Below are positions 33,176-45,090 of a stretch of DNA of 64,000 nucleotides, piece after piece. The notes below the pieces were generated by a model. That model searched no databases and was not told the origin of the DNA. It saw only the letters and a list, made by a program, of their open reading frames with translations. The position numbers and the translations under genes are program-made. The stretch comes from Cichorium intybus (Eukaryota; Streptophyta; Magnoliopsida; Asterales; Asteraceae), in assembly GCA_023525715.1 (NCBI GenBank), contig CM042013.1, positions 83,564,494-83,628,493 of the forward strand. Reading direction: 5' to 3'. Position 1 is the first letter of the stretch. Each line of letters starts with the position of its first letter.

Positions 33176-33640
33176 TGTAACGTCCCAAAAATTCAAGCCA
33201 AAATTTTTTTTCTTGATTTACACAATAAAGCATTAAGTTTTCAACCATTCATTCATAAAAACATTCATTTAGGTTTAGCAAATTCTATCTTAAACATAAA
33301 AAGGAGATAACATCAGAAGTCATAAAATACGGATGCCGATGTCTTTTAGTCATGCCGTACCTTTCCCGACATCCCTAGAAGTCCCTGAAACATTCAAACA
33401 AATTATAAGCACAACGCTTAGTGAGTTTCGCAGATTACCATACGTTTCGATTTATAGATCATGCCAAGTACAGTCTCTGGGCTTGCCCCGAACGACCAGG
33501 CTCTCGGGCTTGCACCGATCCGCTAATAATCAACTCATTCTTAGACTCTCGGGCTTGCCCCAATCCGTCAATAATCATTCACAAGTAATTATATATACGA
33601 ATATATCAATCATGCATTAATACAACCAATAAGGTGAGGA
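33176..33640 (+). repeat. Gypsy (Tekay/chromovirus-like) LTR fragment
   Basis: Starts TGTAACGTCCCAAAAATT, a typical start of this LTR type. It contains three copies of a CTCTCGGGCTTGC-type unit (33476-33565). A segment near 33350-33430 (reverse complement ...CTTCTAGGGATGTCGGGAAA) matches in arrangement the opposite-strand copy near 62280-62360. It is cut off at about 33640 by a Copia LTR. Confidence 0.6.
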
Positions 33641-33644
33641 GACT

Positions 33645-34029
33645 TGTTAAGACAAATTTATTTGGTTTAATCTTTATATTTTAGAAGGTCTAAAACAGAA
33701 AATATCAATTTTAAGGGCTTTTTTTGGTTTTTCAGTTGGGGACTGAATTACCCCTGGTTTTTCGGTCTGGCAGCTTGGTTTTGGCCTATGGGTTTGTTTT
33801 TCGGTCTAGTGGCGTGAGTATATATAGGTGTCATATGCTCTCTTTTAGTGGTTGGTTGTTTTTGGAGCTCTAGTGATCATAGCGAAATTTTGTCAAAAGT
33901 TCAAGCAACCATTGTTCTTATGTACCCGACTTTATTAATATAAAGTGTGCATTGAAGAATTAATCTCCTCGTGTTTGTTTTGATTTGATTGATACCGTGT
34001 GAAGATCTAGGATTGTTACGGGACCTACA
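33645..34029 (+). repeat. Copia 5' LTR, 385 bp
   Basis: Starts TGTTAAGACA, ends GGGACCTACA, immediately followed by ATTGGTATCAGAGC. The left end is inferred from the TG start and length. Confidence 0.65.
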
Positions 34030-34031
34030 AT

Positions 34032-34043
34032 TGGTATCAGAGC
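34032..34043 (+). other. Copia primer binding site (tRNA-iMet)
   Basis: TGGTATCAGAGC, an exact match to the usual initiator-tRNA complement, two bases after the LTR. Confidence 0.9.
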
Positions 34044-34278
34044 TTGTAAACCTTATGTTTTTGAGTGTTTTGGTATCAATCTCATCTTTCCTTTGCTCGG
34101 ATCTTGGAGTTTTCAAGGATTTTGGACTGTTTTGGATTGTTTGATTGAAATTTTGGTGTTTTTGTGCTTGGTGTTCTTCGTGTTCTTGGCAATCTTCAAG
34201 CAAAAGTCATCAAAATCGTGTATTTGATCCAAAAACGCTATTTCTGCACTTGATTCTGCAAGATCTAGATCTGATTGG

Positions 34279-34604
34279 GTTTTTCGGTTACGCTCCTAGG
34301 TTGTCGGTGGCGGCGCTGAGTTACTTAGGGTTTTCGAAGTTGTTCGGTTAGGGCTAAAGTTTTTCGGTCCATATAAAGGTTTTTCGGTGAGCCCATTAAG
34401 GTTTTCGGTGCTTCTTAGGGTTTCCTAAATTTCATTTTATAGAGGTTTTTCGGTCTAAGTTTCTCCTCTTGTTGTTCGGTTAGACTGTTGTTCGGTATAG
34501 TTTTTCGGTGTGAAGGTTTCTTGTCCAAGGTTTCTCGTTTGAATTGATTTTTGCCCCAATTTTTCGGTGAAGAGTTTTTCGGTGTAATTACAAGGTTTTT
34601 CGGT
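34279..34604 (+). repeat. Copia leader with nine or more TTTTCGGT words
   Basis: Copies near 34280, 34361, 34381, 34402, 34447, 34502, 34561, 34576 and 34596, often preceded by GG or AG. Two more occur in the LTR (33758, 33797). Same word and sense as in the leader at 27780-28045. Confidence 0.8.
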
Positions 34605-34660
34605 CTAGTCGCAACTCATTTTCTGTGATTAATTTTTGGTGTTTTTCAAGACTCAATCTG

Positions 34661-35815
34661 ATGGATCCAGCTATCTCGAATGTTAACAATGATCTTGATT
34701 CTCTTATGGGTACCGTTACCCGTATTCCCCGATTGATCAAAATTGAAGGTTTCACTCAGTGGAAATACAGATTCGAACAGTACATCAAGATGAAGGATGT
34801 CAAGCTATGGAGAAGTTATTTACGTCCACCCGTCAGAATTACTATAACCAGAGACAATGTTGTGGTTGACAAGCCTTTTGAAGAATATTCTGATTTGGAT
34901 TTTGAAAAGGTGGAACTTGATCAGAAAGCTCGTGCTACTCTCTCAGTGGCACTTTCACCTGAAATTGCTCAGGGTTTTTGTGAGTACAAGACTGCTAAAT
35001 CTCTGTGGGAAGCTCTAATTGATGTTTCTGAGGGAAATGCCGACATGAAGCAAAGCATGCAGGATATGCTTTGTAAAAGATTCAATATGTTTAATCATAT
35101 TCTCAGAGAATCTCTTGAAGCCCAGTTACAATGCTTCATTACTCTAAACACTTAGTTGACTACTGCTGGAATCAGCTTTCCAAGGATTGATGTCAACAAG
35201 AAGCTTCTGAACTCTCTTCCTAGAAGCTGGGATATGAATGTGGCGGTCATAAAGAAAACCAAAGATTTAGCTAGACTCTCACTCTCCGATATTATGGCTA
35301 TTATCAAATCTTGTGACATTGATGACAAATAGAGAGAGATGAATCATGTCAGCTCATACCAGTCTGCTAACATTGGAACTTCAACAAATAATGCTTTCTC
35401 TGCTCAAGCTACTGGTCAAACTACTACTTAAGTTCAAACTCAATTTCAGCCTGTTTCATCTCCAGTGGTACCTCAAGCTCCATCTGTTTCTGCTTCTACT
35501 GTCAAGACAACAACTCCTGCCCAAACTCTTCCAAAAGGAGCTGAAGAGAATCTTGGCAGGGTGGCTGGTCTCTTGAACTGCTACAATGCACTTGTTGCTG
35601 GTGAATTGTTTCAGCCCATAACCGTGGGAGACCTTGATCAAATCAACCCTGATGACCTGGAAGAAATGGACATTTCTTGGCACATTGCTATGGCAGTTCA
35701 TAGGACCAGGAAATTCACTCAGAGGACTGGAAGGAACAACTAGGTAAACAATAATGGAGATAGGAAGGTGAGCTTCAGCAAAGCAAATCTCAGATGTTTC
35801 AAGAAGAAAGAAAGA
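34661..35815 (+). pseudogene. Copia gag, truncated
   Basis: ATG at 34661 (MDPAISNVNNDLDSL) was chosen over the upstream in-frame ATG at 34625 because it opens the conserved region. Visible gag motifs are GFTQWKYRFEQYIKMKDV and TAKSLWEALIDVSEGNADMK. The frame is stopped at 35155 (ITLNT, stop, LTTAG), at 35330 and at 35429, and again at 35741. The last piece (VSFSKANLRCF) is the beginning of a zinc-knuckle region and breaks off at the junction with the next LTR. Confidence 0.85.
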
Positions 35816-36414
35816 TTGATTTATTATATGATTAATAAATCAATAGAAATAAAATAAATAGTTTATTAATATATTAAAGTGATAATATATTAATTAGAAA
35901 CTATATTAATTAATTAGAAATTAATCTGGAATTCATTGGATTTAATTTGGTGATTAATTTAATTAATTAAAGGTGTAGGGGCTGAATTGTAATTATTCAA
36001 TAGTTGAGTAAGTCACAATTATGGTAGTTTAAGTGGCCAACGAAATTATGGAGGGATTATCCATAATTTCGATTATTATATGTTAGGATAAATAGATTTG
36101 AATTGATAGATAAAGGTTTATATTATTTGAATTCAAAAAGGTTTATCTCTAAAGACTTATCTGCTGGCCAAATGGAAACTATAAATATGGGTCCTGGGGA
36201 ACCCTTTTCTGTGCCTCATTCTACTCATTTTCTCGCTAGAATTTCATGACCTATCCCTCTGGCTCCCTGGGTGTGATCTCATTTAAGGCAGGACACTTGT
36301 GCTGCTTAGCTTCCAAGAAAACCTAAAGGTTAGTTTTTCTGATTTATTTCTTTTAGAATTTTTCTGTTGGCCTTTAAGAATTATTTATATGTTCAAAGTT
36401 AGAAAACATAGATC
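35816..36414 (+). repeat. Copia LTR fragment cut by Athila-2
   Basis: Matches in order the reverse complement of the LTR at 45091-45767: AATTAATTAG-rich start, GGGGCTGAATTGTAATTATTC, TATAAATA at 36180-36187, GCTTCCAAG and AAAACATAGATC at the end. The next bases of the LTR are replaced by Athila-2 at 36415. The left limit is approximate. Confidence 0.7.
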
Positions 36415-37552
36415 TGACAACGCCTAGTAATATCATATATTTTAGTCGTTGTTGAGCCCTATTCTTAGTGAAATTATATCATATACATCGTGGTATTCTC
36501 ACTTTTCGTGCCAGCACTTGTTTGGAAAGAAATAATAAAAACAGGGACTAAAAGCGTGCAATTTGGAAGAATTGTGAATATCAACGCAAAATCAGGAAAG
36601 ACGTACGCGCGCCGCGGAAATCATCAAGGCGCGACGCGGTGATGAGGTGGTGGATGACATTCAAATGCCGAAGAAACGGGGATAAACCCCTATGCGCGAC
36701 GCGGGATCCATTAATGCGTGGCGCGGTCTCGAGATTTTTGCAACTATAAATAGAGGCTTTTAGGTCGAAAAAACTAGCGAAGACCTGGTGTGAAATCGAC
36801 CCCCAAGGCTCTTTGACTCCGAGATTTAGCATCTGAAACCATCATTTGGTAATTTTATGTTTTTAGTTTTAATTTTCACTTAGTTAAATAATTAGTGATA
36901 GTTGGCTAATGTCCTTGGGAGTGACAACCAGTGGCATTAAGTCTTTGTTATTGATTTTAGATAGTTGTTTACTATTTTTAAACCTTTGGATCTGATTTGG
37001 TTTTTGGTTTATCAAAGTAATCATTCGGTTCAAGTATATTGCACTTTTTCGGTATTGTTAATGTTGAATGCTTGTGTGGATGTTTTGGCATTGTAATTGC
37101 TTCTAATCTCTCTGGAATTTACTTCTGGAATCAGTAAGTAAACTTGGTTTAGTTTAGTTTAGTTCATATTTGATTTGGTTTATGTTATTTGCCTTATTTT
37201 CGGTGTTTATGCTTGTGAATGAAAGTTGGATGTTTAGATTGTGTTTGATGTTGGTTTGCCCTTGATTGTACTGAATTCCATTTCTGCTTTCAGTGACCAA
37301 TTAGGGTTAGTTATCGATTTGGTTGATAGTTTAGTTCATGCTTGTTTGGATTATTGGATTTTATGCTCTTTAGGGTTTAGTTGTCAAAAGTTAGGAATTA
37401 GGTCCTCTGACTGTAGCGTGACACTGTAGTTGGTAATCTATCACCTGTCTCGACCACGTAACTCTTGTGGATCGACCCTGGCTTCCACTGTGCTAAGTGA
37501 GAGTGAGGTTTATTTTCTTATTTTTGACCGCATGACGACCGCTGCGATGTCA
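36415..37552 (+). repeat. Athila-2 5' LTR, 1138 bp
   Basis: Starts TGACAACGCC and ends GATGTCA. It aligns with the Athila-1 LTRs but is longer and clearly diverged. GC-rich words at 36605, 36628, 36692 and 36715 precede TATAAATA at 36745-36752. Confidence 0.92.
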
Positions 37553-37557
37553 AATTT

Positions 37558-37575
37558 TGGCGCCGTTGCCGGGGA
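37558..37575 (+). other. Athila-2 primer binding site (tRNA-Asp)
   Basis: TGGCGCCGTTGCCGGGGA, the unmutated Athila site, five bases after the LTR. Confidence 0.92.
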
Positions 37576-37673
37576 GTTGTGAGCTTGAGATTAGGTGATT
37601 TGTAGGACTTTTTAGTTTTTGATTTTAGTTAGTAATTTTGATTTTTGATTTTTCGGGCATGTTGCATTAGTGC

Positions 37674-39360
37674 ATGTGTACCCGTAGGGGTGAGCAATTA
37701 TCCCCTTTGCATTTTGACTCAGAGATTGAGCGAACTGCGCGCAAGATCCGTGCACGTAGGCGTTTGAATACAATGAGTTTCAGTAATGTCAGTAGTAGTA
37801 TGGTAAGTGTTGCCCAGGAACCCTCGGGTGAGGCAACGGGGATGTCATTTATTCCCCCGGTTTCAGAATTCCACATTGGGAGTACGAGTGCTACTGGTGG
37901 TGTAGCTTCAGCCCCTGCACCTATACCTTCATGCACTCCGCCGTCGATTCCACCATTTCAACCTTTATCCCAACCTCAATCCACAAACCCATTTACATCT
38001 GTCATGTCTTGGGGAGCGCCGACCCGTGATGGCACCCCAGTATCTAGACAGCAGACACCTATTTCCCAACCCATTTCTCAACCAGCACCAGTACTTTTTA
38101 AACCACAACTCACATTCCAACCTATACCACCGCAACAACAATACCAACAACCACCTCAGCAGCAGTACCAGTATCAAGAGGCTGAGGAGAGATATGAAGA
38201 ATAAGACGAAGGATGGGTTCCACCAGCACCACAGCAATCATGGAACCGAGGTCGGGGACCTCCAATAAGAGCATAGCATCATCAACCACTACAAGGTCAG
38301 CAGAGATATAATGATCATCACTTTTACGGTAATCCTACTCAACCCTTGTATTTTGCACAACCGAGAGGGCAATCGGTTGCATCGCACTTCCAGCCACGGG
38401 AGTACGATGACTCGTCGCCCATTTACATTCCTGAGGATATAGAATCTCAAGTATAAATTAGGCCTCAGTTGTTAGGGATATTACCGGAATTTAGGGGTAC
38501 AAACAGGATGACCCATACAATCCCTTGTATGAGTTTATAGCCATAGCCAACGCTAACACCCCTAGGAATACTAATAAGAACATTTTTAGACTAAGATTGT
38601 TCCCATTCACTCTTAAAGACAAAGCCAAATACTGGTTTACATCTTTACCCTCGAATAGCATCACTACATGGGATCAACTCAAAGCTAAGTTCTTACAAGA
38701 GTTCTATCCGGCAAGCAAGACGACGGAAATCAGGAGAGCTATTCAGGATTTTCAGCAGAAGCCTGGAGAAGCTTTTCATGAAGCATGGGATCGTCTAAAG
38801 GAGTTGATGAGGTCATGCCCTCATCACGATATTCCCAAGTGGCAACTGGTCAAGGTATTCTTTGAAGGAGCAAGTGAGACGAACCAAGCTATGATTAACG
38901 CATCATCTAGTGGCACGATTATGATGCAAGACCCGGAGGAGGCTTGGCGGTTCTTGGAACAATTAAGTAATGGCTCCAAGGCGAATTTCTCTACAAGGAA
39001 GACATTAGGCACTGTTGCAGCAATAGGAGCCGATGCCGACTGGAAAAAGGATGTAAAGAAGGAGATAAACGAGCTCAATAAGAAATTTGATAGGCTTGTG
39101 TCTACTCTGCAGAATGGACCTCAGAGTCAACCACAATGAGGTCAAGGAGGACCAAAGACTCAAGAAGCGAATCAAGTCTATGGTCAGGGTCAAGGACAGT
39201 ATGGCAATGGACGACCCTACAGACCATATAACCAAGGTCAGCAAAATTTCAATAACCAAAGGCAGAACAACTACCAAGGGCAGTCATCCAACCCGCCTAG
39301 GCAGCATCAACCGGCGAATGGTAATACCAATGGAAATGGTAGCAGCAACAATAGGGGCCT
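37674..39360 (+). pseudogene. Athila-2 gag
   Basis: Starts MCTRRGEQLSPLHFDSEIER at 37674, parallel to Athila-1. The first piece is Pro/Gln-rich and ends at 38204. The capsid block (38525-39139) has YWFTSLPSNSITTWDQLKAK and QEFYPASKTTEIRRAIQDFQ and is intact. One TGA at 39139 is followed in frame by a Gly/Gln/Asn-rich tail (YGQGQGQYGNGRPYRPYNQ) to about 39360. Unlike Athila-1 there is no CCHC zinc knuckle; the Gly/Gln/Asn/Arg-rich tail occupies its place. Confidence 0.88.
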
Positions 39361-39411
39361 AATAACTCCATCAACAATGCCCCAGGGACACAGGAGGATC
39401 TAGTCGCGAAA

Positions 39412-39879
39412 ATGTATGAAATGTTCAATACAACACAGCAGCAATCGCAGGCCAATGTGAAAGCCATCGTCAATATGGAGAGGCAAATCGCCCAAATGGC
39501 TGAAGACCAACGGAAAAGAGATAATGGGAAGCTGCCAAGTACCACAGAAGTCAATCCGACCCATGGTCAGCGAGCCGGAAAGGAATATGTCAACACTGTC
39601 GAGGCTGAATGGAGGAAATTCACCCTGGAAGATCTGCTAGAATCTAGAAATGAGGCAGAGAGTAAAGAAGAAGAAGTTAAGGAAGAGGTTGATATTGAAA
39701 AGGAAAATAGGGAAGACAAGGAATTAAAGGAAATTCCTGTTGAGAAGGAAACTCAACCAAAGGAGAACAAGGATGGTCAGGAGGAAAAGCAGCCAATCAT
39801 AGCTGGGATAAACAAAGAAAGAAGGACAAGAAGGGAAAGACAAAGCAAGAAACATCTAAATCGACGGGGCCATCGATGA
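39412..39879 (+). pseudogene. Athila-2 gag-protease linker, charged coiled coil
   Basis: 155 codons: an N-terminal helix (MYEMFNTTQQQSQANVKAIV, then EDQRKRDNG) and a very acidic/basic stretch (ESKEEEVKEEVDIEKENRED). It overlaps the next ORF by four bases (ATGA at 39876), a sign of a one-base frameshift. It corresponds in order to 6420-6790 of Athila-1. Confidence 0.65.
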
Positions 39880-40421
39880 ACCAACCTTTGTGGGATGAAC
39901 TTAAGAATGCTCCTGAGGATACAAGAATTCTTCAGGAGATGTGCGAAAAAAATGGAAAAAGCAAGACTCCCACACCTGACACTGTAAGGTTGACGATTAA
40001 AGCTAGCGAGGCACTGTTGGGAACACTGCCCAAGAAAGAAAAGGATCCTGTGTCACCACTGATCACTACTACTGTAGGAGATGTGGTCATTAGGAACACC
40101 TTGCTGGATTTGGGAGCAAGTGTGAATGTGCTACCGGGATACTTGTATGATAAATACAAGAATGAGGAATTAGAGCTAGCAAAGACTGTGTTACAGCTGG
40201 CTGATCAGTCAACCAGAGTGTCCCGAGGTAAGCTTACCAATGTCATAGTAAAGGTTGGGGATTTCTTTTACCCAGTGAACTTTTTTGTTATGGAGTACGA
40301 AAGTCAGGAGGATGCGCCCGCGTTAATATTAGGACGCCCGTTCTTGGCTACAGCTGGCGCTATTATCGACTACAAAACAGGAGATTTGGACATCTTTTTC
40401 AGGTCGAGAAAAAAAGGTTAA
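39876..40421 (+). pseudogene. Athila-2 protease
   Basis: 181 codons with LLDLGASVNVLPGYLYDKY (active site, DLG form) and LILGRPFLATAGAIIDYKTG. It ends at 40421 after an A7 run (about 40408); a one-base slip there would join it to the next frame. Catalytic positions look intact. Confidence 0.88.
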
Positions 40422-40423
40422 AT

Positions 40424-40825
40424 ATGTTTGGAAGTCCCATGTCTCTACCTCAAGGGTATGATGATAAGAATTTGGACAGCAACTTGCTGATAGAGCCTCG
40501 GATTAGGGACAAAAGAACAATATGGACCCGAACAGGAGAAGGAGGAAAAGAGGAAGTATTAAAAGACACAAAAGAGCATCCGTTGTCCACCATTGACAAG
40601 GAGCAGCTGCTGGACATGATGGAGATGTTGGAGGCAAGGCACCAGCAGTATGAGAAATATGCAAGGGAAATAGAAGCAAAGGTTTTTCAGCTCCTAGAAG
40701 CCCAGCAACAATGGATTAGCGGGGTTAGTGACAGGATGACTCAGCTCACTTCATTGATGTCAATGATGGCCCACAATTTCGCGCCAAATCACAAGGAGAT
40801 GCCATCGGGAATTCAAGAAGAATAG
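40424..40825 (+). CDS. Athila-2 unique helical segment after the protease
   Basis: 133 codons starting MFGSPMSLPQGYDDKNLDSN. The middle and end form an amphipathic helix (LLDMMEMLEARHQQYEKYAR, then MTQLTSLMSMMAHN). No counterpart is visible in Athila-1, where the polymerase begins at this point. It is probably the C-terminal part of a gag-protease polyprotein, in which case the ATG is internal. No known domain recognised. Confidence 0.5.
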   Translation: MFGSPMSLPQGYDDKNLDSNLLIEPRIRDKRTIWTRTGEGGKEEVLKDTKEHPLSTIDKEQLLDMMEMLEARHQQYEKYAREIEAKVFQLLEAQQQWISGVSDRMTQLTSLMSMMAHNFAPNHKEMPSGIQEE

Positions 40826-40840
40826 GAGCAGGAACAGCAC

Positions 40841-40887
40841 GTCTGGCTGAAGACGTTAAACTTAGCGCTTGTTGGGAGGCAAACCCA
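40841..40887 (+). promoter_or_regulatory. Conserved post-pol non-coding motif, copy 2
   Basis: CTGAAGACGTTAAACTT followed by AGCGCTTGTTGGGAGGCAA; differs from 23645-23690 at a few positions only. Confidence 0.7.
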
Positions 40888-41577
40888 TCTTTTCATAGGT
40901 TAGGTACTGTATTCGTAGGAGTAATTAGGAAATTATATCATCGCCATTTGCAGGTATTATTGGTCCAAGGCAAGTGTGGGGTTGTTTTGAAGAAATTTGA
41001 ATTTTTTTTATGACCGCGCCGCGGTCAGGCAAATTGCGTGCCGCGGGATCGTAAACCAACCCGATGCGCAGGAGTTGATTTGGGAGCACGCGTGCCGCGG
41101 TTCGCTCATATCCGCGCCGCGGGAATTGATCGGTCGGATTCCTTCGATATTAAGGTAATCCGCAACACTATTCACACACACCACGCCTCGGAGCTCTGAT
41201 CATCGAAAATTTCTCGTGTTTTTTCGTGCTCATTTCATTCCTACTACCAAGGTACGTCATTCTAACTAGCTTTTACGTGTTTAAACTAGTGATTTGGCTG
41301 TTGATTTGGTTGATTTCTCCAAAAACTAAAAAACTTAGAAATCGCCAATGCTGACTCGTAGGGTGTTTATTTTGCCAAATAACGACCCTAGATGAGTTAG
41401 TCGGCACTTAGGCTACCTTGTAGTGTATTTGGATTGAGTTTAAACAGGTTAGATCATGATTTTGGACTTGGAATTGGAAACAGCCGCTCGGCGCGACGCG
41501 CCCAGGTTCTTGGGCCGCGTCGCGGTGCGGTGGGGAAGAAAAGGGACTAAAATTGCAAAAATTTTCTTTTGTGCAGA
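40888..41577 (+). other. Athila-2 non-coding region with GCGCCGCGG words
   Basis: GC-rich words at about 41011-41024 (CCGCGCCGCGGTC), 41037-41045, 41089-41101 and 41112-41122 (CCGCGCCGCGGG) in otherwise AT-rich DNA, with further ones at 41488-41529. No gene seen. Confidence 0.6.
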
Positions 41578-42748
41578 TGTCGTTCAGATTAGACCATCCT
41601 TTTTCTACAGTTCCCCGCTGAGCTGGATAGTTCAGTGGAGTATATTTCACGGAGGGACGCCCTCATTAGTCGCCGGGTTCTCGAGGCGACGATCATCGAT
41701 CGGGACATTCTGCGAGACGTTGGCCTTTGGGGCGAGATCGAGCCATTTTTGCACCGTACATGGGTTGATGGAGAGGCCAGGTTCACATGCCGAGGCTGGG
41801 ACAGGCTCATGGCCACCCAGGATGATACAGTATATATCGAGCTTCTGTTGGAGTTCCTATCTACTGTCCGTTTTGCACCGGGTTCTCAGGAGGCCCGATC
41901 CAGGCTCGTACGATTTAGATTGGGGGAGTGCATTGGGAGTTCAACCTCTAGGAGTTTGGGAGGCGCATCGGTATTTACACAAAGGCGGACCTCCAGCACT
42001 GCCACTACACGCAGTTCATGGGTGCGTGCATTCAGGGGCAGCCCGAGAGGGCCACCAATGCAGAGGTTTGGGCACCGTTGTCCAACATATTCTACGAGGT
42101 GGGGACATCCAGAGAGAGCCATCTTCGCGATCCACTTCACCGACTCATGCACCGCATCGTCTCCACCTCCATCATGCATAGGGAAGGGGGCGAGAAGGTG
42201 TCCGGTGAGGACATGACGTATCTCTGGGTGCTTCTTGACCCCTCCAGGTTCCTTCACCTCCCATTTGCCCTAGCTGTCTCTCTTTCCACCCGTGCGACGG
42301 GTGCATCAGCCAGCAGTCCTCTGGCCCGTGGGCATTACATCACCCGGTTGGCCCGTTCATACCGGATCCTTACTGCTGCCACCATGACATCTTTGACTGC
42401 CCTACCTCCGGTTTGCACTACGGCGCGAGCTTTGGAGAATATGGGCCTTATTGAGCAGCAGCGCCTGGGCCAATACGTACGGGTGGCGACCGAGGCCGCC
42501 AAGGACCCCCAGCCAGCATATGCCCAGCCGGGGAGGAGACGCCAGAGACCGGCAGCACCAGCACCAGTAGAGCCACAGCCACAGCAGGAGGAGGCGACTG
42601 AGCTGAGGCGATTGCAGGATCGAGTCGCCAGGATGGAGGACCAGCTGGAGTGGATCAGGGAGGTACTTTTACAGATTGCATCAGCACAGGGACAGCGCCC
42701 CCGACTATTCCCAGCCCGAGCTCACGATCATGAGGCCGGTTCTTGCAA
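41578..42748 (+). pseudogene. Athila third ORF (ORF1 / env-like), broken
   Basis: The first part is open from about 41635 (SRRDALISRRVLEATIIDRD, YIELLLEFLSTVRF, RLVRFRLGE). A frameshift near 41925 and an in-frame TAG near 41965 follow; the frame then runs through 42018-42755 (VSGEDMTYLWVLLDPSRFLH, GHYITRLARSYRIL) and a Pro/Gln-rich tail with a short coiled coil (TELRRLQDRVARMEDQLEWI). This protein family occurs after pol in Athila elements and is often called ORF1 or env-like; no activity is known. The last codons are replaced by antisense Copia sequence at about 42748. Confidence 0.78.
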
Positions 42749-43153
42749 GCCATGAGTGCCTTAACCACTTCATACTTTTCTTGACGAGCTCGCTTATGGA
42801 ACTTTTCCATAAGGTCCTTGTTCATCTCGTATGGCCGGTAGTCCTCATAGAATCTTTGCAATTTGGGGACCATAGTTACGACCATGATGCACGCCACTTT
42901 GGTGGCATCGTCGTAATGTTTCTTGAATGAGGCACATTCCTCAGGAGTAACGATTTCTTGATCGATCTTGATGAGCTCCTTTTCGAGAACATACTCTTTG
43001 TCCTCAAACCTAAGCGCCATCTTGATATTTCGCATCCAGTCGTTATAGTTGATGTCATCTAATATCACCTTTGAACAGAGCGAAAGGATCGAAGAGAAGT
43101 TGGTGTTATGGTTGGGGAGCGGATGGGGTAGCAGAAGCATCAGGAGTAGACAT
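42748..43153 (-). pseudogene. Copia gag amino-terminal fragment
   Basis: Minus strand. YNDWMRNIKMALRFEDKEYV and MEKFHKRARQEKYEVVKALM are typical Copia gag text, and the frame stays open until ALMACK. Downstream it continues by chance into antisense Athila-2 (CKNRPHDREL...), so the 161-codon ORF 43140-42655 is a chimera. The true start may be an ATG near 43153. Confidence 0.82.
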
Positions 43154-44590
<1,437 letters not shown>

Positions 44591-44594
44591 ACTT

Positions 44595-44699
<105 letters not shown>

Positions 44700-45077
44700 A
44701 TTTTGGTTTATCCTTTTAAATTTCGAAATTTAAATATTCAATCAAATTTAAAATTAAACCCAAATTGATTTAATGTATGTCTTTTAATTAACTATTAATT
44801 AAATTAATTAAATCAAACAAGGATTATCAAATTAATTAATCCTAATCCTTGTCCACTAAGTTTTCCAAAAATAAGGTCAAGTGTTTCCAAAATATTAAAT
44901 AATCATATTTACCAAAAATAGTAAACCCTAGGGAAGCACATACAATTTTTGAAAATATAGGGTGGAGGCTAGGGTTTCCAAAACCCTAGTCCAAGTCGAC
45001 ATCCATGTGGAGGCTAGGGTTTAATTTCTATAAACCCTAAATAACAGTTATAGCTATTCAACAGAAAAACAAGCACA

Positions 45078-45089
45078 GCTCTAATACCA
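45078..45089 (-). other. Copia primer binding site (tRNA-iMet type)
   Basis: Minus-strand TGGTATTAGAGC, one change from the initiator-tRNA complement, next to the LTR end. Confidence 0.8.
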
Positions 45090-45090
45090 C

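Larger units (their letters stand above)
33645..35815 (+). mobile_element. Copia 5' fragment: LTR, primer site, leader, gag
   Basis: LTR 33645-34029, TGGTATCAGAGC at 34032-34043, a leader full of TTTTCGGT words, and gag from 34661. It is truncated near 35815 where a different Copia LTR fragment begins. Confidence 0.78.
36415..42748 (+). mobile_element. Athila-2: Athila-type element without reverse transcriptase or integrase
   Basis: 5' LTR (36415-37552), exact tRNA-Asp primer site, gag, protease, a coiled-coil extension, the conserved post-pol motif and the third ORF. Only 420 bp lie between the end of the protease frame and the post-pol motif, against about 2.9 kb of pol in Athila-1. The 3' LTR is missing: at about 42748 the sequence changes to antisense Copia gag. 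ORFs are less decayed than in Athila-1. Confidence 0.85.

Noticed and set aside
41456..42181. 241-codon plus-strand ORF in the Athila-2 third ORF region
   Set aside because: It is the wrong frame for the conserved text, which is in the frames of 41635 and 42018; GC-rich sequence keeps several frames open.
42655..43140. 161-codon minus-strand ORF as one protein
   Set aside because: Only the part upstream of ALMACK is Copia gag; the rest is antisense Athila-2, joined by chance.
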